NCBI GenBank assembly: GCA_023144005.1
Contig: JAGLGN010000030.1
Location: 23,813 to 87,812 of the forward strand
Reading direction: 5' to 3'
Length of the DNA stretch: 64,000 nucleotides
DNA from: a bacterium
GTDB lineage: Bacteria > AUK180
The notes beneath the pieces were generated by a model that was given only the letters and a program-made list of their open reading frames with translations, did not search any database and had not been told where the DNA came from. Every line of letters begins with the position of its first letter. The stretch's first letter is position 1. The translations under genes and the position numbers were made by a program. Shown here piece by piece: positions 1 through 9,757 of the stretch.

Positions 1-6
1 TCTTCA

Positions 7-147
7 CTTGGAACTTTTACATCGGGACAGACGAACGCCGGCGGCGTACGACATGTCCCATATCTTGATTGGGATGCGGCGTGATATGATTGGAACAGGA
101 GAATTAAAGTGTTAAACGAAATACTTATTTTCCGGTTACGGGTGTGT
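7..147 (+). repeat. Long inverted repeat, copy A (~141 bp), matching copy B at 2775-2914 in reverse complement
   Basis: 'cttggaacttttacatcgggacagacgaacgcc.gcggcgtacgacatgtcccatatcttg..' equals the reverse complement of 2775-2914 with scattered mismatches. Confidence 0.9.
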
Positions 148-155
148 GCCTTTTT

Positions 156-206
156 CCACTTCGTACATCTCGCATCTTACATCCAGCATCGTACCTCGTT
201 CACTCG
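156..206 (+). repeat. Degenerate 7-nt array (CTTCGTA-like)
   Basis: 'ccacttcgtacatctcgcatcttacatccagcatcgtacctcgttcactcg'. Confidence 0.6.
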
Positions 207-257
207 TGAACGACAGTCATCGGATTTATGGAACAGTACACTAGGCGCACTAGGTAA

Positions 258-1244
258 GTGAAGCGTTTTTTAGAACCTATTTTACTGATAATCGTTCTCC
301 TTTTCCTTGTGAATCTACTTCTGAATTTCACCCTGAAAAAGATCGCTGTACCGGGCCGTGACGGCTACGGTTTCATATCTCCCGATGCCGAATTGGGGTT
401 TTACCATAATCCATCCTTGAGCTTCCGTACACAGGACAAAGGGCGTGTCTGGAGCGATGAAAGGGGATTCAGGCCATGCGGTACGGGCAATGCTTCCGCT
501 GATACTGTTTATGTCCTTGGCGATTCCATGATCGACCTTCTGGTGGATAATTGTAAGCTGCCCGCCGCCTTCATGGGGGGTGATTCTAAGGACAAAAGAT
601 ATATCAGCAGCGGCTGTATGTCATTCTCAACGATGCAGGAATACATTTTATTAAAGAGGATACATCAGAAGTATCATGGCAAGGAATTCCATATATATGT
701 TTACACGGGAAATGACCTCTTTCAGAATACGCAGGGCATTTCAACCCTTCCGGTGATAAGAGAGACCGATGATGGATTTGAATTGATATCACCGGAGAAA
801 ACAAGAGGCATTCCCATTACGAAAAGATTTATACTATTTTCTATCATCGAATCCTATTTTTTCGGCAAGAATGAGGATGATCCGTCATACTGGCATGATC
901 TGATGTATGGCTATACTCTCGATTCGATGGAAGAAAATCTCGATGAGATGCTGAATAAGACCGCATTCGTATTGAATCTGATAAATGAATATTCTACGGC
1001 AAATGATATCAGCGTAAGATATTACATTATCCCAACATCAATGGAAATAACTTCCCCAAATGATGAGGGGGCAGTAAAAATGGCTCGATTACGCCATGCA
1101 TTTATTGATATATTGGCATCTCATAGCGCTTCTTTTACGGATCTCACTCCGGTGATCAACAAGGTATATGAGCCGGGATTCTATGATCCTGTGAATTTCC
1201 ATCTGACCTCCGATGCGTGGAAAAAGATTTTGGGGACACATTGA
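258..1244 (+). CDS. Membrane-anchored SGNH/GDSL-like hydrolase or acyltransferase-like protein
   Basis: N-terminal TM helix, 'YVLGDSMID' block and C-terminal 'DPVNFHLT' (D-x-x-H-like block). Confidence 0.55.
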   Translation: MKRFLEPILLIIVLLFLVNLLLNFTLKKIAVPGRDGYGFISPDAELGFYHNPSLSFRTQDKGRVWSDERGFRPCGTGNASADTVYVLGDSMIDLLVDNCKLPAAFMGGDSKDKRYISSGCMSFSTMQEYILLKRIHQKYHGKEFHIYVYTGNDLFQNTQGISTLPVIRETDDGFELISPEKTRGIPITKRFILFSIIESYFFGKNEDDPSYWHDLMYGYTLDSMEENLDEMLNKTAFVLNLINEYSTANDISVRYYIIPTSMEITSPNDEGAVKMARLRHAFIDILASHSASFTDLTPVINKVYEPGFYDPVNFHLTSDAWKKILGTH

Positions 1245-1303
1245 TATTTGATTTTTCATTGATTAAGGATTAAAATATACATAGCATTCTTCTTGGAGGA
1301 GAA

Positions 1304-2317
1304 ATGAACAATTCCAAAATCGCAATTTTAATAGGCCTATTACTTGTCTCCTGCGTGATCCAGGCACGGATGACCGTCGCTGTACAGGACTTTACAGCTG
1401 AGAATTGTGAGGCCTATATCGGCGCGGTGAGCTCTCGTGAGTTCAGAAATGTACTTGTTGGGAATAAAGAGCTGACGGTTCTGGATAGAAGTTCAATGGA
1501 AATAATTCTCAAGGAGCAGGATTTTCAAATCTCCGGATGTACTTCAGCTGAATGCGCCATAGAGATGGGAAAATTGCTTGCCGCCAATTTTATCATTACA
1601 GGTACGGTATCAAAAATGGGCAATGCCTATTATATCAGCATCAATTGTATCGGCGTGGAAACAGGGGAGATCAAATACTCAAAGAGTAATTATATCGAAG
1701 GGGGAGTAGAGCTGGTCATGCCTCTATCTCACAATCTTGCCGTCGAGTTTTCAAATCAGTATTTCGGTACCAATTTCCCGATGAGGGCATTATCCAGACA
1801 GATCGCTCCTCCCACCACCAGTAATAACAATCTTCAGCTCAATCTTCAACCGCAGCTGCCCCTGATGAAAAAGGAAGGGATATATTATCTCAGAGGGAAG
1901 AAGATGAACTGGAAGGACCTGAGAAAAGTATTGCGCGGAAACCCCGCAAGCGCCCCTTATTACTCGAAACTTGACAAATTGAACAAAGCTATGATACCTG
2001 TGGGGATAATAACGATCGCAAGTGAAGTTGTTTGCGGAGTTTCCGTTATCATATGGGCGCTGTCATCCCCTGATGATCTGGGCGATTCCTGGCTCTCTGA
2101 AGATGCTCGTTCTGCCTGGGGCAATGTTGCGCTTATCACAGCGATACCATTCACTGTGGGACTGATAGTCCTCTTGGCGACGGCCGGGCCTTCGAAGAAA
2201 CTGATAGAAGATGCTGTGAGGGCTTTTAATTCAGATCAGGCATCTAATTTGAAATTGAAGGGATTCTTCACCTTGAATGAGAATGGCCCCCGAGGCGGAC
2301 TCAGTCTAGTATTTTGA
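1304..2317 (+). CDS. CsgG/LpoB-like lipoprotein-family domain protein with C-terminal TM segments
   Basis: 'MTVAVQDFTAENC...LTVLDRSSMEIILKEQDFQISGCTSAECAIEMGKLLAANFIITGTV', paralogous to 50044-51963; signal peptide; RBS 'ggagga' upstream. Confidence 0.6.
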   Translation: MNNSKIAILIGLLLVSCVIQARMTVAVQDFTAENCEAYIGAVSSREFRNVLVGNKELTVLDRSSMEIILKEQDFQISGCTSAECAIEMGKLLAANFIITGTVSKMGNAYYISINCIGVETGEIKYSKSNYIEGGVELVMPLSHNLAVEFSNQYFGTNFPMRALSRQIAPPTTSNNNLQLNLQPQLPLMKKEGIYYLRGKKMNWKDLRKVLRGNPASAPYYSKLDKLNKAMIPVGIITIASEVVCGVSVIIWALSSPDDLGDSWLSEDARSAWGNVALITAIPFTVGLIVLLATAGPSKKLIEDAVRAFNSDQASNLKLKGFFTLNENGPRGGLSLVF

Positions 2318-2320
2318 GAG

Positions 2321-2339
2321 ACAAGCTTCGCAGTGCACA
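2321..2339 (+). repeat. Dispersed 19-mer 'acaagcttcgcagtgcaca', first copy
   Basis: Identical to 26768-26786. Confidence 0.9.
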
Positions 2340-2361
2340 AGCAATGCTGAGCTTGCTCAGC

Positions 2362-2395
2362 AAGTGTGAAGTCTGAAGTGTGAAGTGTAAAGTTG
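2362..2395 (+). repeat. Degenerate 7-nt tandem array (GAAGTGT-like)
   Basis: 'aagtgtgaagtctgaagtgtgaagtgtaaagttg'. Confidence 0.7.
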
Positions 2396-2433
2396 GAAAA
2401 TAGATAGCCGGGTGAGGCTGATAAGGTGATAGG

Positions 2434-2706
2434 GTGATAGGGAAAATAGGAAAACCAACGAATGCGATCTGGCGCACTTTGATTATCTTACTTGCATTTT
2501 CTGCTATTGTATTTTCCTGTCAGTCCGGAAGTAATTGGGGTTCAGAATATCTATGTGAGGACTGTGAAAAAAGCGCATTCACTTGTGACATCGGAACATG
2601 TGCGGTTTGCGGCAGAGGTACAAGCAGCGGTGCATTTGAATTGTGTAATCATTGCGCTGATAAATTAGGTAAGTGCCAGGCATGTCAAAAAGACCTGTTT
2701 GAGTGA
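2434..2706 (+). CDS. Small Cys-rich putative lipoprotein with zinc-knuckle-like CxxC pairs
   Basis: Hydrophobic N-terminus ending 'AIVFSC', then CEDC, CAVC, CNHC, CQAC motifs; GTG start lies in a repeat. Confidence 0.5.
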   Translation: MIGKIGKPTNAIWRTLIILLAFSAIVFSCQSGSNWGSEYLCEDCEKSAFTCDIGTCAVCGRGTSSGAFELCNHCADKLGKCQACQKDLFE

Positions 2707-2774
2707 ACTAACAGCAGTGCACAAGGCACAAGTAACAAGAGCACAAGCGTCCCAGATAAAATGCAACTAATGTT

Positions 2775-2914
2775 CACATCCGTAACCGGAAAATCGTTAT
2801 TTCGTATAACCCATTATTTATCCTGTTACAATCATGTCACGCCGTACCCCAAACAAGATATGGGACATGTCGTACGCCGCAGGCGTTCGTCTGTCCCGAT
2901 GTAAAAGTTCCAAG
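2775..2914 (-). repeat. Long inverted repeat, copy B (~140 bp), inverted partner of 7-147
   Basis: Direct comparison: 'caagatatgggacatgtcgtacgccgcaggcgttcgtctgtcccgatgtaaaagttccaag' is the reverse complement of copy A. Confidence 0.9.
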
Positions 2915-3084
2915 CAAAGAGTTAACAGGAAGCGTAGCGTGTAAACTCTTTGCCCCGTTAGAATCACACGCACCTTTATTACCTATTTCATTTTGTTCTT
3001 TCTCTTCTCCAATTATTCACTGTTCATTGTTCACTTCTCTACAGGCCTCTACCCTCTGTTTAGCGGCATTCTTCATTGTATTAT

Positions 3085-3140
3085 CCCACTTTACACTTCA
3101 CACCTCACACTTGCTTTCGCACTTGCGAACCTGCGAACTT
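3085..3140 (-). repeat. Degenerate 7-8 nt tandem array (complement of GAAGTGT-like) plus 'acttgcgaacctgcgaac'
   Basis: 'cccactttacacttcacacctcacacttgc' is the reverse complement of sequence in the 63727-63802 array. Confidence 0.7.
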
Positions 3141-3146
3141 TTCCTA

Positions 3147-3175
3147 TTGACTCCGTTTGATAAATATGTTACAAT
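3147..3175 (+). promoter_or_regulatory. Sigma70-like promoter for nusA operon
   Basis: TTGACT - 17 bp - TACAAT, upstream of nusA. Confidence 0.6.
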
Positions 3176-3249
3176 TCACCTTCAATTAATCATTTATTAT
3201 AAAATAATCTATTTGTATAACCGTTTGATTGAGTAGATGGAGGTTTGAG

Positions 3250-4578
3250 ATGAACGATATCATGAAAGAACTTAAACAGATCTCTGAGATGAAGGATATT
3301 TCCTTTGAGGCAGCCAGAGAGATTTTAGAAGAGTCCATTAAACTTGGATTTATGGAGAAAAGTCAGAGGACTAAAGACAATGAGCTTTATCCGATATATA
3401 TGCAGCGGATCACGATCCGGATAAGTGAAAAGAGAAACGATATTTCAATATCTTTTCACAAGGCCGTTGTGGAAGAAGTAAAGAATAAATGGCTGGAGAT
3501 AGCGATCGATGACGAGGATCTCGCCGAGAAGAAGAGAAAATTAGGCGAAATGGTCAAGGTAACGGTAAGATTGAAGCAGGTACCGAGATCCATCGCCGCT
3601 AATATCAGAAAGATCTTCAAGAACAAGATCCTGACCAAGGAAAAAGAAGGTGTCTATAAAGATTTTGAAGATAACAGGATCGGTAAGATCGTAATGGGAA
3701 CCATCATCGGCAAAGAGAGAGAAAGCAGAGAGGTTATCGGCTTCAGGGTCGATCTTGACCGCATTTACGGATTTTTACCGAATGAAGAAGCGGTATTCTC
3801 CGATAAATACGGCATCGGCAAGAAGTATAAATTCCTCCTTGTGGAGGTGCGTGAAGATGACGGCCAGAAGAGGATCATCCTTTCCAGAAGAAGTCATGAC
3901 TTTATCAAGGAATTGCTCAGGCAGCAGATCCCTGAAGTGAAAGAGGGTTATGTTATTATCAAGAAGATCGTAAGAGAGCCCGGTATAAGAACTAAGATAT
4001 CCGTTTCTTCGGAAAATTCAAAACTTGATCCGGTAGGCGCCTGTGTCGGCCCCAGGGCTCAGAGGATCAGCGAGATCAGAAAGATCATCGGAGAGAAATT
4101 GGATGTAATACAATACTCCGATAGTTTGGATGAGTATATCAAGAACTCATTGAAGCCCGCTACCATTAAAAAGATCATCATCAATAAAAGAAAGAAGAGG
4201 GTTCTGGTCATTGTACCGGACGATACGGAGCAGCTTGGCCACGCGCTCGGAAGAAATGAATCAAACAGGACCTTGACCGGTGAATTGATCGGGATGTACG
4301 TTGAAATTAAAAAAGAAGACGATTATAAAAAACAACTCGAAAAGGAGAGAAACGCGCTCTTAGTTTCCCGCAGCGTGCTTCTGGGTATCAAAGGAATAGA
4401 TGAGGGCACCGCCCTAGGCCTTACCCAGCTATATGGGACACTTGAAGATATTTCTCTTTTGGATCCCGAGGAGATCATGGACGAATTCCCCGAGATCAAG
4501 AAACGCAAGGCTTCCAAGATCATAGAGCTCGCAAAGGCAAATATCGGCCGGCTTTATGAAGGAACCAAGGAAAAATAG
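3250..4578 (+). CDS. nusA: Transcription termination/antitermination protein NusA
   Basis: NusA N-terminal domain, S1, KH ('DPVGACVGPRAQRISEI') and C-terminal HhH; ATG with 'ggagg' upstream; next to infB. Confidence 0.95.
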   Translation: MNDIMKELKQISEMKDISFEAAREILEESIKLGFMEKSQRTKDNELYPIYMQRITIRISEKRNDISISFHKAVVEEVKNKWLEIAIDDEDLAEKKRKLGEMVKVTVRLKQVPRSIAANIRKIFKNKILTKEKEGVYKDFEDNRIGKIVMGTIIGKERESREVIGFRVDLDRIYGFLPNEEAVFSDKYGIGKKYKFLLVEVREDDGQKRIILSRRSHDFIKELLRQQIPEVKEGYVIIKKIVREPGIRTKISVSSENSKLDPVGACVGPRAQRISEIRKIIGEKLDVIQYSDSLDEYIKNSLKPATIKKIIINKRKKRVLVIVPDDTEQLGHALGRNESNRTLTGELIGMYVEIKKEDDYKKQLEKERNALLVSRSVLLGIKGIDEGTALGLTQLYGTLEDISLLDPEEIMDEFPEIKKRKASKIIELAKANIGRLYEGTKEK

Positions 4579-4587
4579 AGGTGAGGT

Positions 4588-7290
4588 ATGCGAAGACGAG
4601 ACCTAGCAAAGGAATTCAATGTAGACTATAAGGTCATTCGGGAAATAATCGAAGCGAATTTCCCGGGTGAGGATTGGAAACTTTCCGCACGGAATGTAGA
4701 AGAAAATTTAGCCAATCTATATAGAGACAAGATCAAACAAGCCATAGAGAAACAAAAACCGGTAACCAAACCGAAAGCTATCATTGGAAAAGATGAGAAG
4801 TTAAAAGAGAAGATCTTAAAGAAAAAGAAACCGGCAAAGGCCAAGAAGGAAAAGGAAAAGGAAAAGGAAGAAGGGAAAAAGACCAAAAAAGCGGCATCGA
4901 AAACTACTTCCAAGACAAAGACCAAGAAAACAAAAGCAAGTGAAGCCAAAAAAGCACCCGCGAAGAAAGCCCCGAAAAAGCCGACTAAAGAGGATAAAGA
5001 TGCGGCGTTAATGAAAAAAGAAGAACAGAAAGCCGCGAAGGCGCTTGTCATTGCAGAGAAAGCAAAGAAAGAAGAGGAAAAAGCCGCAAAGACCAAAAAA
5101 GAGAAAGAAGAAAGCGAGAAAGAGGAAAGAAAGAGAAAGATCCTTCAAAGGCAGCAGCGTGAAAAGGATAAAAAGGAAAGGGATAAAAAAGAAAGACTGA
5201 AAAAGCAGGAAATGCGGAAGAAAAAAGATCTTGAGGATAAAAGGACCGCTGAAAAGAAGGTTAACGCTACTACCGACGCCGAGCTGATCGAAGCGAAAGG
5301 TGATAAGAGGCGGCCTTCACAGAAAAAGAAATATACGAAGAAAAAGGATGATGCGGCAGCGGCGGTCACAGCCAGCAAAAGAAGAGCCAAGCGACTTATC
5401 TCAAAGGATTTCGATATTGACATTGAAACTGAACTCTATGAGCTTGAGCACAAGAATAAGAAGTCCGATTCACCCGATACTACGGTGGTATCCGCTCCCA
5501 AAGCCCCAGCCAAGAAGCCCAAACCCAAATTGAGAAAGAAGAAAGGTGATATCAAAATAGATAGACGCATACGCATACATGAGCGCAGTACAACTCTTGA
5601 AATCGCCAATTTCCTGGACATGGACGCCCTGGAGCTCATTAAGAAGATGAAAGAATTCGAGCTATGGCTTTCACCCACACAGCAATTGAGTTTCGAGGAG
5701 ATCGACCTTATATCGCAGGTTCTGGAGATCGAAAATATCAACATCATAAGATTAGCGGATGAGGAGCTCACCAAGGTTGAAGAAGATATAGAAGATGGTT
5801 TCAAAAGAGCTCCTGTAATAACAGTGATGGGACATATCGATCACGGCAAGACAACATTATTGGATGCTCTGCGCAATACCAATGTTGCCGCTAAGGAAAG
5901 CGGCGGTATAACTCAGCATATAGGCGCATCTTATGTAGAAAACGAGCATGGTGAATTCTGTATGATCGACACCCCCGGGCATAGTGCATTTACAGCGATG
6001 AGGGCACGCGGAGCAAAGGTCTGCGACATCGTGATCCTGGTGGTTGCCGCTGATGATGGTGTTAAGCCTCAAACAGTGGAAGCGATTAATCATGCAAGGA
6101 CCGCCGGTCTTCCTATAATAGTTGTAGTGAACAAGATCGATAAGAATAATGCGAAAACTGAGGTGGTAAAGACACAATTATCGTCCGAATATAATCTTCT
6201 GGATATCAATTATGGCGGTAAAACTCAATTCGTGGAGGTATCCGCTCTTAAAAAGACAAATATAGAGGCAGTTATTGATGCGATACAGCTTCAATCGATC
6301 GAATTGAATTTGAACGCGGATCCCGGCAAACCCGCTACAGGCTTTGTTCTTGAAGCGCAGGTAAAAAAGGGAATGGGTTCTGTGGCGACCGTAATTATTA
6401 CCAATGGAACTCTCAATCCAAAAGATAATTTCGTATGCGGCACAACTTACGGCAGAGTAAAAACTTTATTCGGCAGTGGGGGAAAAGCTCTTGGGAACCT
6501 TGGACCATCACGTCCCGGTCAGGTTTCGGGATTCGCGGAACTCCCCGAGCCCGGTGATGTTGTGATCGTTGTGGACGATGAAAAGGAAGCCAAAGACCTG
6601 GCACAATCCAAGAAGAGATTGATGGACGAAACAAAATTGGCATCCAATAAGAAGGTCGATATCGATTACCTTTTTGCTCAGGTCAGTGGTGACCTTAAGG
6701 AATTGAAGGTAATTGTGAAGACAGATGTCGTTGGTTCCGAAGGTGTCCTGAACGATCTTATGCAGCACTTCCAGCATAAGGATGTCAAGATAAACCTCAT
6801 TCATTCAGCCGTAGGAGATATTACGGATAATGATGTATTTCTTGCCGCATCTTCTGACGCGATGATATTCGGTTTCAAGGTGAAGATACCCAATGCTCTA
6901 AAAAAGACAATAGATAAGGAAAAGGTGCGTATCAATATGTTCTCAACTATTTTCGAGATCGAGGATTTCCTTAAAGAACTCATCGAAGGTAATATCGTGA
7001 AGGAAACAGAGGAGAAGATCAAGGGGCATGCTGAAATAAGAGCTATCTTTACGATCGGTAAAGTGAACAAGATCGCCGGATGTTACATGAAAGACGGTGT
7101 CGCTACAAGAAATTCATTTGTACGTGTGCTTAGAAAGGACGGGCTCCTTCATGAAGGCAATATCGAATCCCTGAAGCGTGAGAAAAATGATGCAAAGGAG
7201 GTCAAGCAGGGACTTGAATTCGGTTTGAAGATAAAAGACTTCAATGATATAGAAGTCGGTGATGTTCTGGAGTTTTACATCTACGAGTAA
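4588..7290 (+). CDS. infB: Translation initiation factor IF-2
   Basis: '[19 protein letters not shown]', '[16 protein letters not shown]', 'NKIDK'; long Lys/Glu/Ala-rich N-terminus. Confidence 0.97.
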   Translation: MRRRDLAKEFNVDYKVIREIIEANFPGEDWKLSARNVEENLANLYRDKIKQAIEKQKPVTKPKAIIGKDEKLKEKILKKKKPAKAKKEKEKEKEEGKKTKKAASKTTSKTKTKKTKASEAKKAPAKKAPKKPTKEDKDAALMKKEEQKAAKALVIAEKAKKEEEKAAKTKKEKEESEKEERKRKILQRQQREKDKKERDKKERLKKQEMRKKKDLEDKRTAEKKVNATTDAELIEAKGDKRRPSQKKKYTKKKDDAAAAVTASKRRAKRLISKDFDIDIETELYELEHKNKKSDSPDTTVVSAPKAPAKKPKPKLRKKKGDIKIDRRIRIHERSTTLEIANFLDMDALELIKKMKEFELWLSPTQQLSFEEIDLISQVLEIENINIIRLADEELTKVEEDIEDGFKRAPVITVMGHIDHGKTTLLDALRNTNVAAKESGGITQHIGASYVENEHGEFCMIDTPGHSAFTAMRARGAKVCDIVILVVAADDGVKPQTVEAINHARTAGLPIIVVVNKIDKNNAKTEVVKTQLSSEYNLLDINYGGKTQFVEVSALKKTNIEAVIDAIQLQSIELNLNADPGKPATGFVLEAQVKKGMGSVATVIITNGTLNPKDNFVCGTTYGRVKTLFGSGGKALGNLGPSRPGQVSGFAELPEPGDVVIVVDDEKEAKDLAQSKKRLMDETKLASNKKVDIDYLFAQVSGDLKELKVIVKTDVVGSEGVLNDLMQHFQHKDVKINLIHSAVGDITDNDVFLAASSDAMIFGFKVKIPNALKKTIDKEKVRINMFSTIFEIEDFLKELIEGNIVKETEEKIKGHAEIRAIFTIGKVNKIAGCYMKDGVATRNSFVRVLRKDGLLHEGNIESLKREKNDAKEVKQGLEFGLKIKDFNDIEVGDVLEFYIYE

Positions 7291-7292
7291 TA

Positions 7293-7571
7293 ATGGTAGG
7301 TATTTTTCAGGTCGGGATGAAGATCCCGGGCCCAGTTTTCTCACTTAAGGAAAGAAGGAAGTATGCAAACTCCTTGAAAGATAATTTAAAGAACCGCTTC
7401 AATATTTCCCTAAGAGAAGTTCCGGACGACAAGATCTTGAATTCTATCGAGTTCACCATCGCTTATGTAGCTTTAGATTCCGGAGAAATCGAAAAATTTC
7501 AATCATCGCTTTACAGCATCCTGGGCGAAAGCACTCTTGAGACATTATATGTAAACAGGGAAGTGATATGA
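7293..7571 (+). CDS. DUF503 (YlxP-like) protein
   Basis: Size, sequence and position between infB and rbfA. Confidence 0.8.
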   Translation: MVGIFQVGMKIPGPVFSLKERRKYANSLKDNLKNRFNISLREVPDDKILNSIEFTIAYVALDSGEIEKFQSSLYSILGESTLETLYVNREVI

Positions 7572-7945
7572 CGAGAAAAGATAGAACGGTTTACAGAAAT
7601 AAATTGGGTTCACTGATAAAGAGGCGATTATACGACATCCTTTTAAACGATGCCGATGACAGAAGATTTGCCACGATAAGCGTTAAGAGACTGCAGCTTA
7701 ACAGCGATATGTCCCTTGCGACCGTTTTTGTTGAAACATATGATAATACCCTTGATAAGGCAGCCTTGATCGCGGCTTTGAATAAGGCCTGCGGATTTTT
7801 TCACATATTATTGAAGAAGAGTCTTCACTTGAAGCGTATCCCCAATCTGGAGTTCAAGTACGATCATTCCACGGATTATTATTTTCAGATAGGTGAAGTT
7901 ATTGAGGATTTAAAGGAAAATGACAGTTCAGAAATTGAAGAATGA
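7568..7945 (+). CDS. rbfA: 30S ribosome-binding factor RbfA
   Basis: RbfA-like sequence ('LKRIPNLEFKYDHSTDYYFQIGEVIEDL') in nusA-infB-rbfA-truB context. Confidence 0.9.
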   Translation: MTRKDRTVYRNKLGSLIKRRLYDILLNDADDRRFATISVKRLQLNSDMSLATVFVETYDNTLDKAALIAALNKACGFFHILLKKSLHLKRIPNLEFKYDHSTDYYFQIGEVIEDLKENDSSEIEE

Positions 7946-8861
7946 AATAGAAAAGAGCCGCAGTGTTCTGGTTACGGCTCACCGGAATCCGGATGCTGAT
8001 GCCGTATCTTCGCTGGCATTCGTGCTAGCCCTTTTACAAAAGAAAGGAAAGGTGCTGTACTATCACTTGGCCGGAGAAATAAATTTGAAGTGGAAAAATA
8101 TCGTTTCAGGATTGCCGGGCAAACCCTATGAAGGGGAAGATGTGGATATTTCCATTTGTCTGGACTCTACTTCGCCTGAGCGTTTCGGAGAAGGGATAAT
8201 CAAGGGCGTGATCATCAATATTGATCATCATGTTTCCAACCGGCAGTATGGCGATATCAACCATGTGATGCCGGATATGTCATCGACAGCGGAAATAGTG
8301 TATTACCTTTTCAAGGATGAGATCGGCCTTTTTGATGATTTCATGAAGGAAATGATCCTTTTAGGCATTCTTGGCGATACTGGATTTCTCAAGTTTGATA
8401 ATGCGACCGAAAGTACCTTTCAAGTGGTCTCCGCTTTAATGTCAAGTGTGCCGTTGTTCAACATATATCAGAAGTATTATCAAGTCCTTACAATGGAGCA
8501 CTTTGATTATTTCAGTTTTCTTATTTCCAAAATGCAGAAAGGACAGGACGGGATCTACTATATTTCTTTGGACTTTGAGGAACTTGAATCTTCCTCTTTG
8601 AATTACGACGAGATATCGGAGCTCTTCGCATGGTTCAGGCCTTTGAAAGACGCCGAAGTACTGCTTTTCTTCCGGGAGTTCCAAAAAGGCACCTTCAGGA
8701 TAAATTTTCGTGGAAACAATAATATCGATCTGAACAAAATCGCGAGATTATATGGAGGCGGCGGGCACAGGAACGCTGCTGCGGCGAGCATAGAAGGAGA
8801 TCTTGACGATATTCTTCCGGATGTATTTCAGTCGATCTCGGATGGAATGAAAGATGAATAA
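7920..8861 (+). CDS. DHH/DHHA1 phosphoesterase (NrnA-like oligoribonuclease/pAp phosphatase)
   Basis: 'AHRNPDADAVSSL', 'NIDHHVSNRQYGD', 'GGGGHRNAAAA'. Confidence 0.9.
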   Translation: MTVQKLKNEIEKSRSVLVTAHRNPDADAVSSLAFVLALLQKKGKVLYYHLAGEINLKWKNIVSGLPGKPYEGEDVDISICLDSTSPERFGEGIIKGVIINIDHHVSNRQYGDINHVMPDMSSTAEIVYYLFKDEIGLFDDFMKEMILLGILGDTGFLKFDNATESTFQVVSALMSSVPLFNIYQKYYQVLTMEHFDYFSFLISKMQKGQDGIYYISLDFEELESSSLNYDEISELFAWFRPLKDAEVLLFFREFQKGTFRINFRGNNNIDLNKIARLYGGGGHRNAAAASIEGDLDDILPDVFQSISDGMKDE

Positions 8862-9702
8862 AGACATACACGGTTTTCTTTCGGTCGACAAACCCAAGGG
8901 GATGACCTCGTTTGATGTCTGCAATGTGATCAAAAAGAAATTCAAGATCCCCAAGGTGGGCCATAGCGGTACATTAGACCCTCAGGCTACAGGCTTACTT
9001 ATTATCGCTTTGAATAAGGCTACAAGGGCCATTCGCTTTCTGCCTTCCACACAGAAAATATATTCAGTTGCCATTGAATGGGGACTTGAAACAGATTCGT
9101 GGGATCTTGAAGGAAAGGTGGTAAGAAGAGAGAACAAAGTTCCCGACCCTGCCGAAGTCGCGAAGGCAATTCCCGATCTGATCGGGGATCCGATCCTTCC
9201 CGTGCCTTATTTTTCAGCCAAGAAACTTAACGGCCAGAGGATGTATAAATTGGCCAGAGAAGGGGATTACAGAAAGATCGAAAAAGCAATGAGAGTGGAC
9301 AAGATAGAGATAACAGGAGATGATTCGCTCAAGATAACATGTGCTTCAGGGACATATGTGCGGAGTATCGTTTATCAAATAGGCGAGATGGTGGGCTGTC
9401 CAGCGACCACAGCTGAATTGACTCGGCTTCAAAATAACGGTTTTGACCTGAAAGACGCGCTTACCTTGGATCATCTATTGCAATGTGAAACGATTTATGA
9501 TAAAATGGTTGACTTAAATGATGCTTTAAAAGAAATAAAGCCCGTTTACATCGACAGGAAGACCTACGATGCCTTGAGCTTGGGAAATATGCCTCCGAGG
9601 GCAGTTTTCAACGGCAGCGGCCTCTTCCGGCTTGTGTATAACGGTAAATTGGCGGCAGTGACCGAGGTCGGTGCTAAGATCAAGATAACAAACTTTACCT
9701 AA
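8854..9702 (+). CDS. truB: tRNA pseudouridine synthase B
   Basis: 'FLSVDKPKGMTSFDV...KVGHSGTLDPQATGLLIIALNKATR'. Confidence 0.95.
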   Translation: MNKDIHGFLSVDKPKGMTSFDVCNVIKKKFKIPKVGHSGTLDPQATGLLIIALNKATRAIRFLPSTQKIYSVAIEWGLETDSWDLEGKVVRRENKVPDPAEVAKAIPDLIGDPILPVPYFSAKKLNGQRMYKLAREGDYRKIEKAMRVDKIEITGDDSLKITCASGTYVRSIVYQIGEMVGCPATTAELTRLQNNGFDLKDALTLDHLLQCETIYDKMVDLNDALKEIKPVYIDRKTYDALSLGNMPPRAVFNGSGLFRLVYNGKLAAVTEVGAKIKITNFT

Positions 9703-9757
9703 GGCTTGATCTCACACTTCAATGTGATGGTTCGGTTTTAGGCGGATGGAGGATATT

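Noticed and set aside
2914-2960. Integron attC site at the hairpin near copy B
   Set aside because: No convincing GTTRRRY core or attC architecture and no integrase in the window.
3027-3236. 69-aa plus-strand ORF upstream of nusA
   Set aside because: Its translation (FTLHTSHLLSHLRT) is simply the tandem repeat array; similar nonsense appears at 63716-63946.
4626-5423. Long minus-strand ORFs (156 aa, 92 aa) opposite infB
   Set aside because: Ser/Phe-rich translations are the antisense of the Lys/Glu-rich IF-2 N-terminus; no RBS or family signal.
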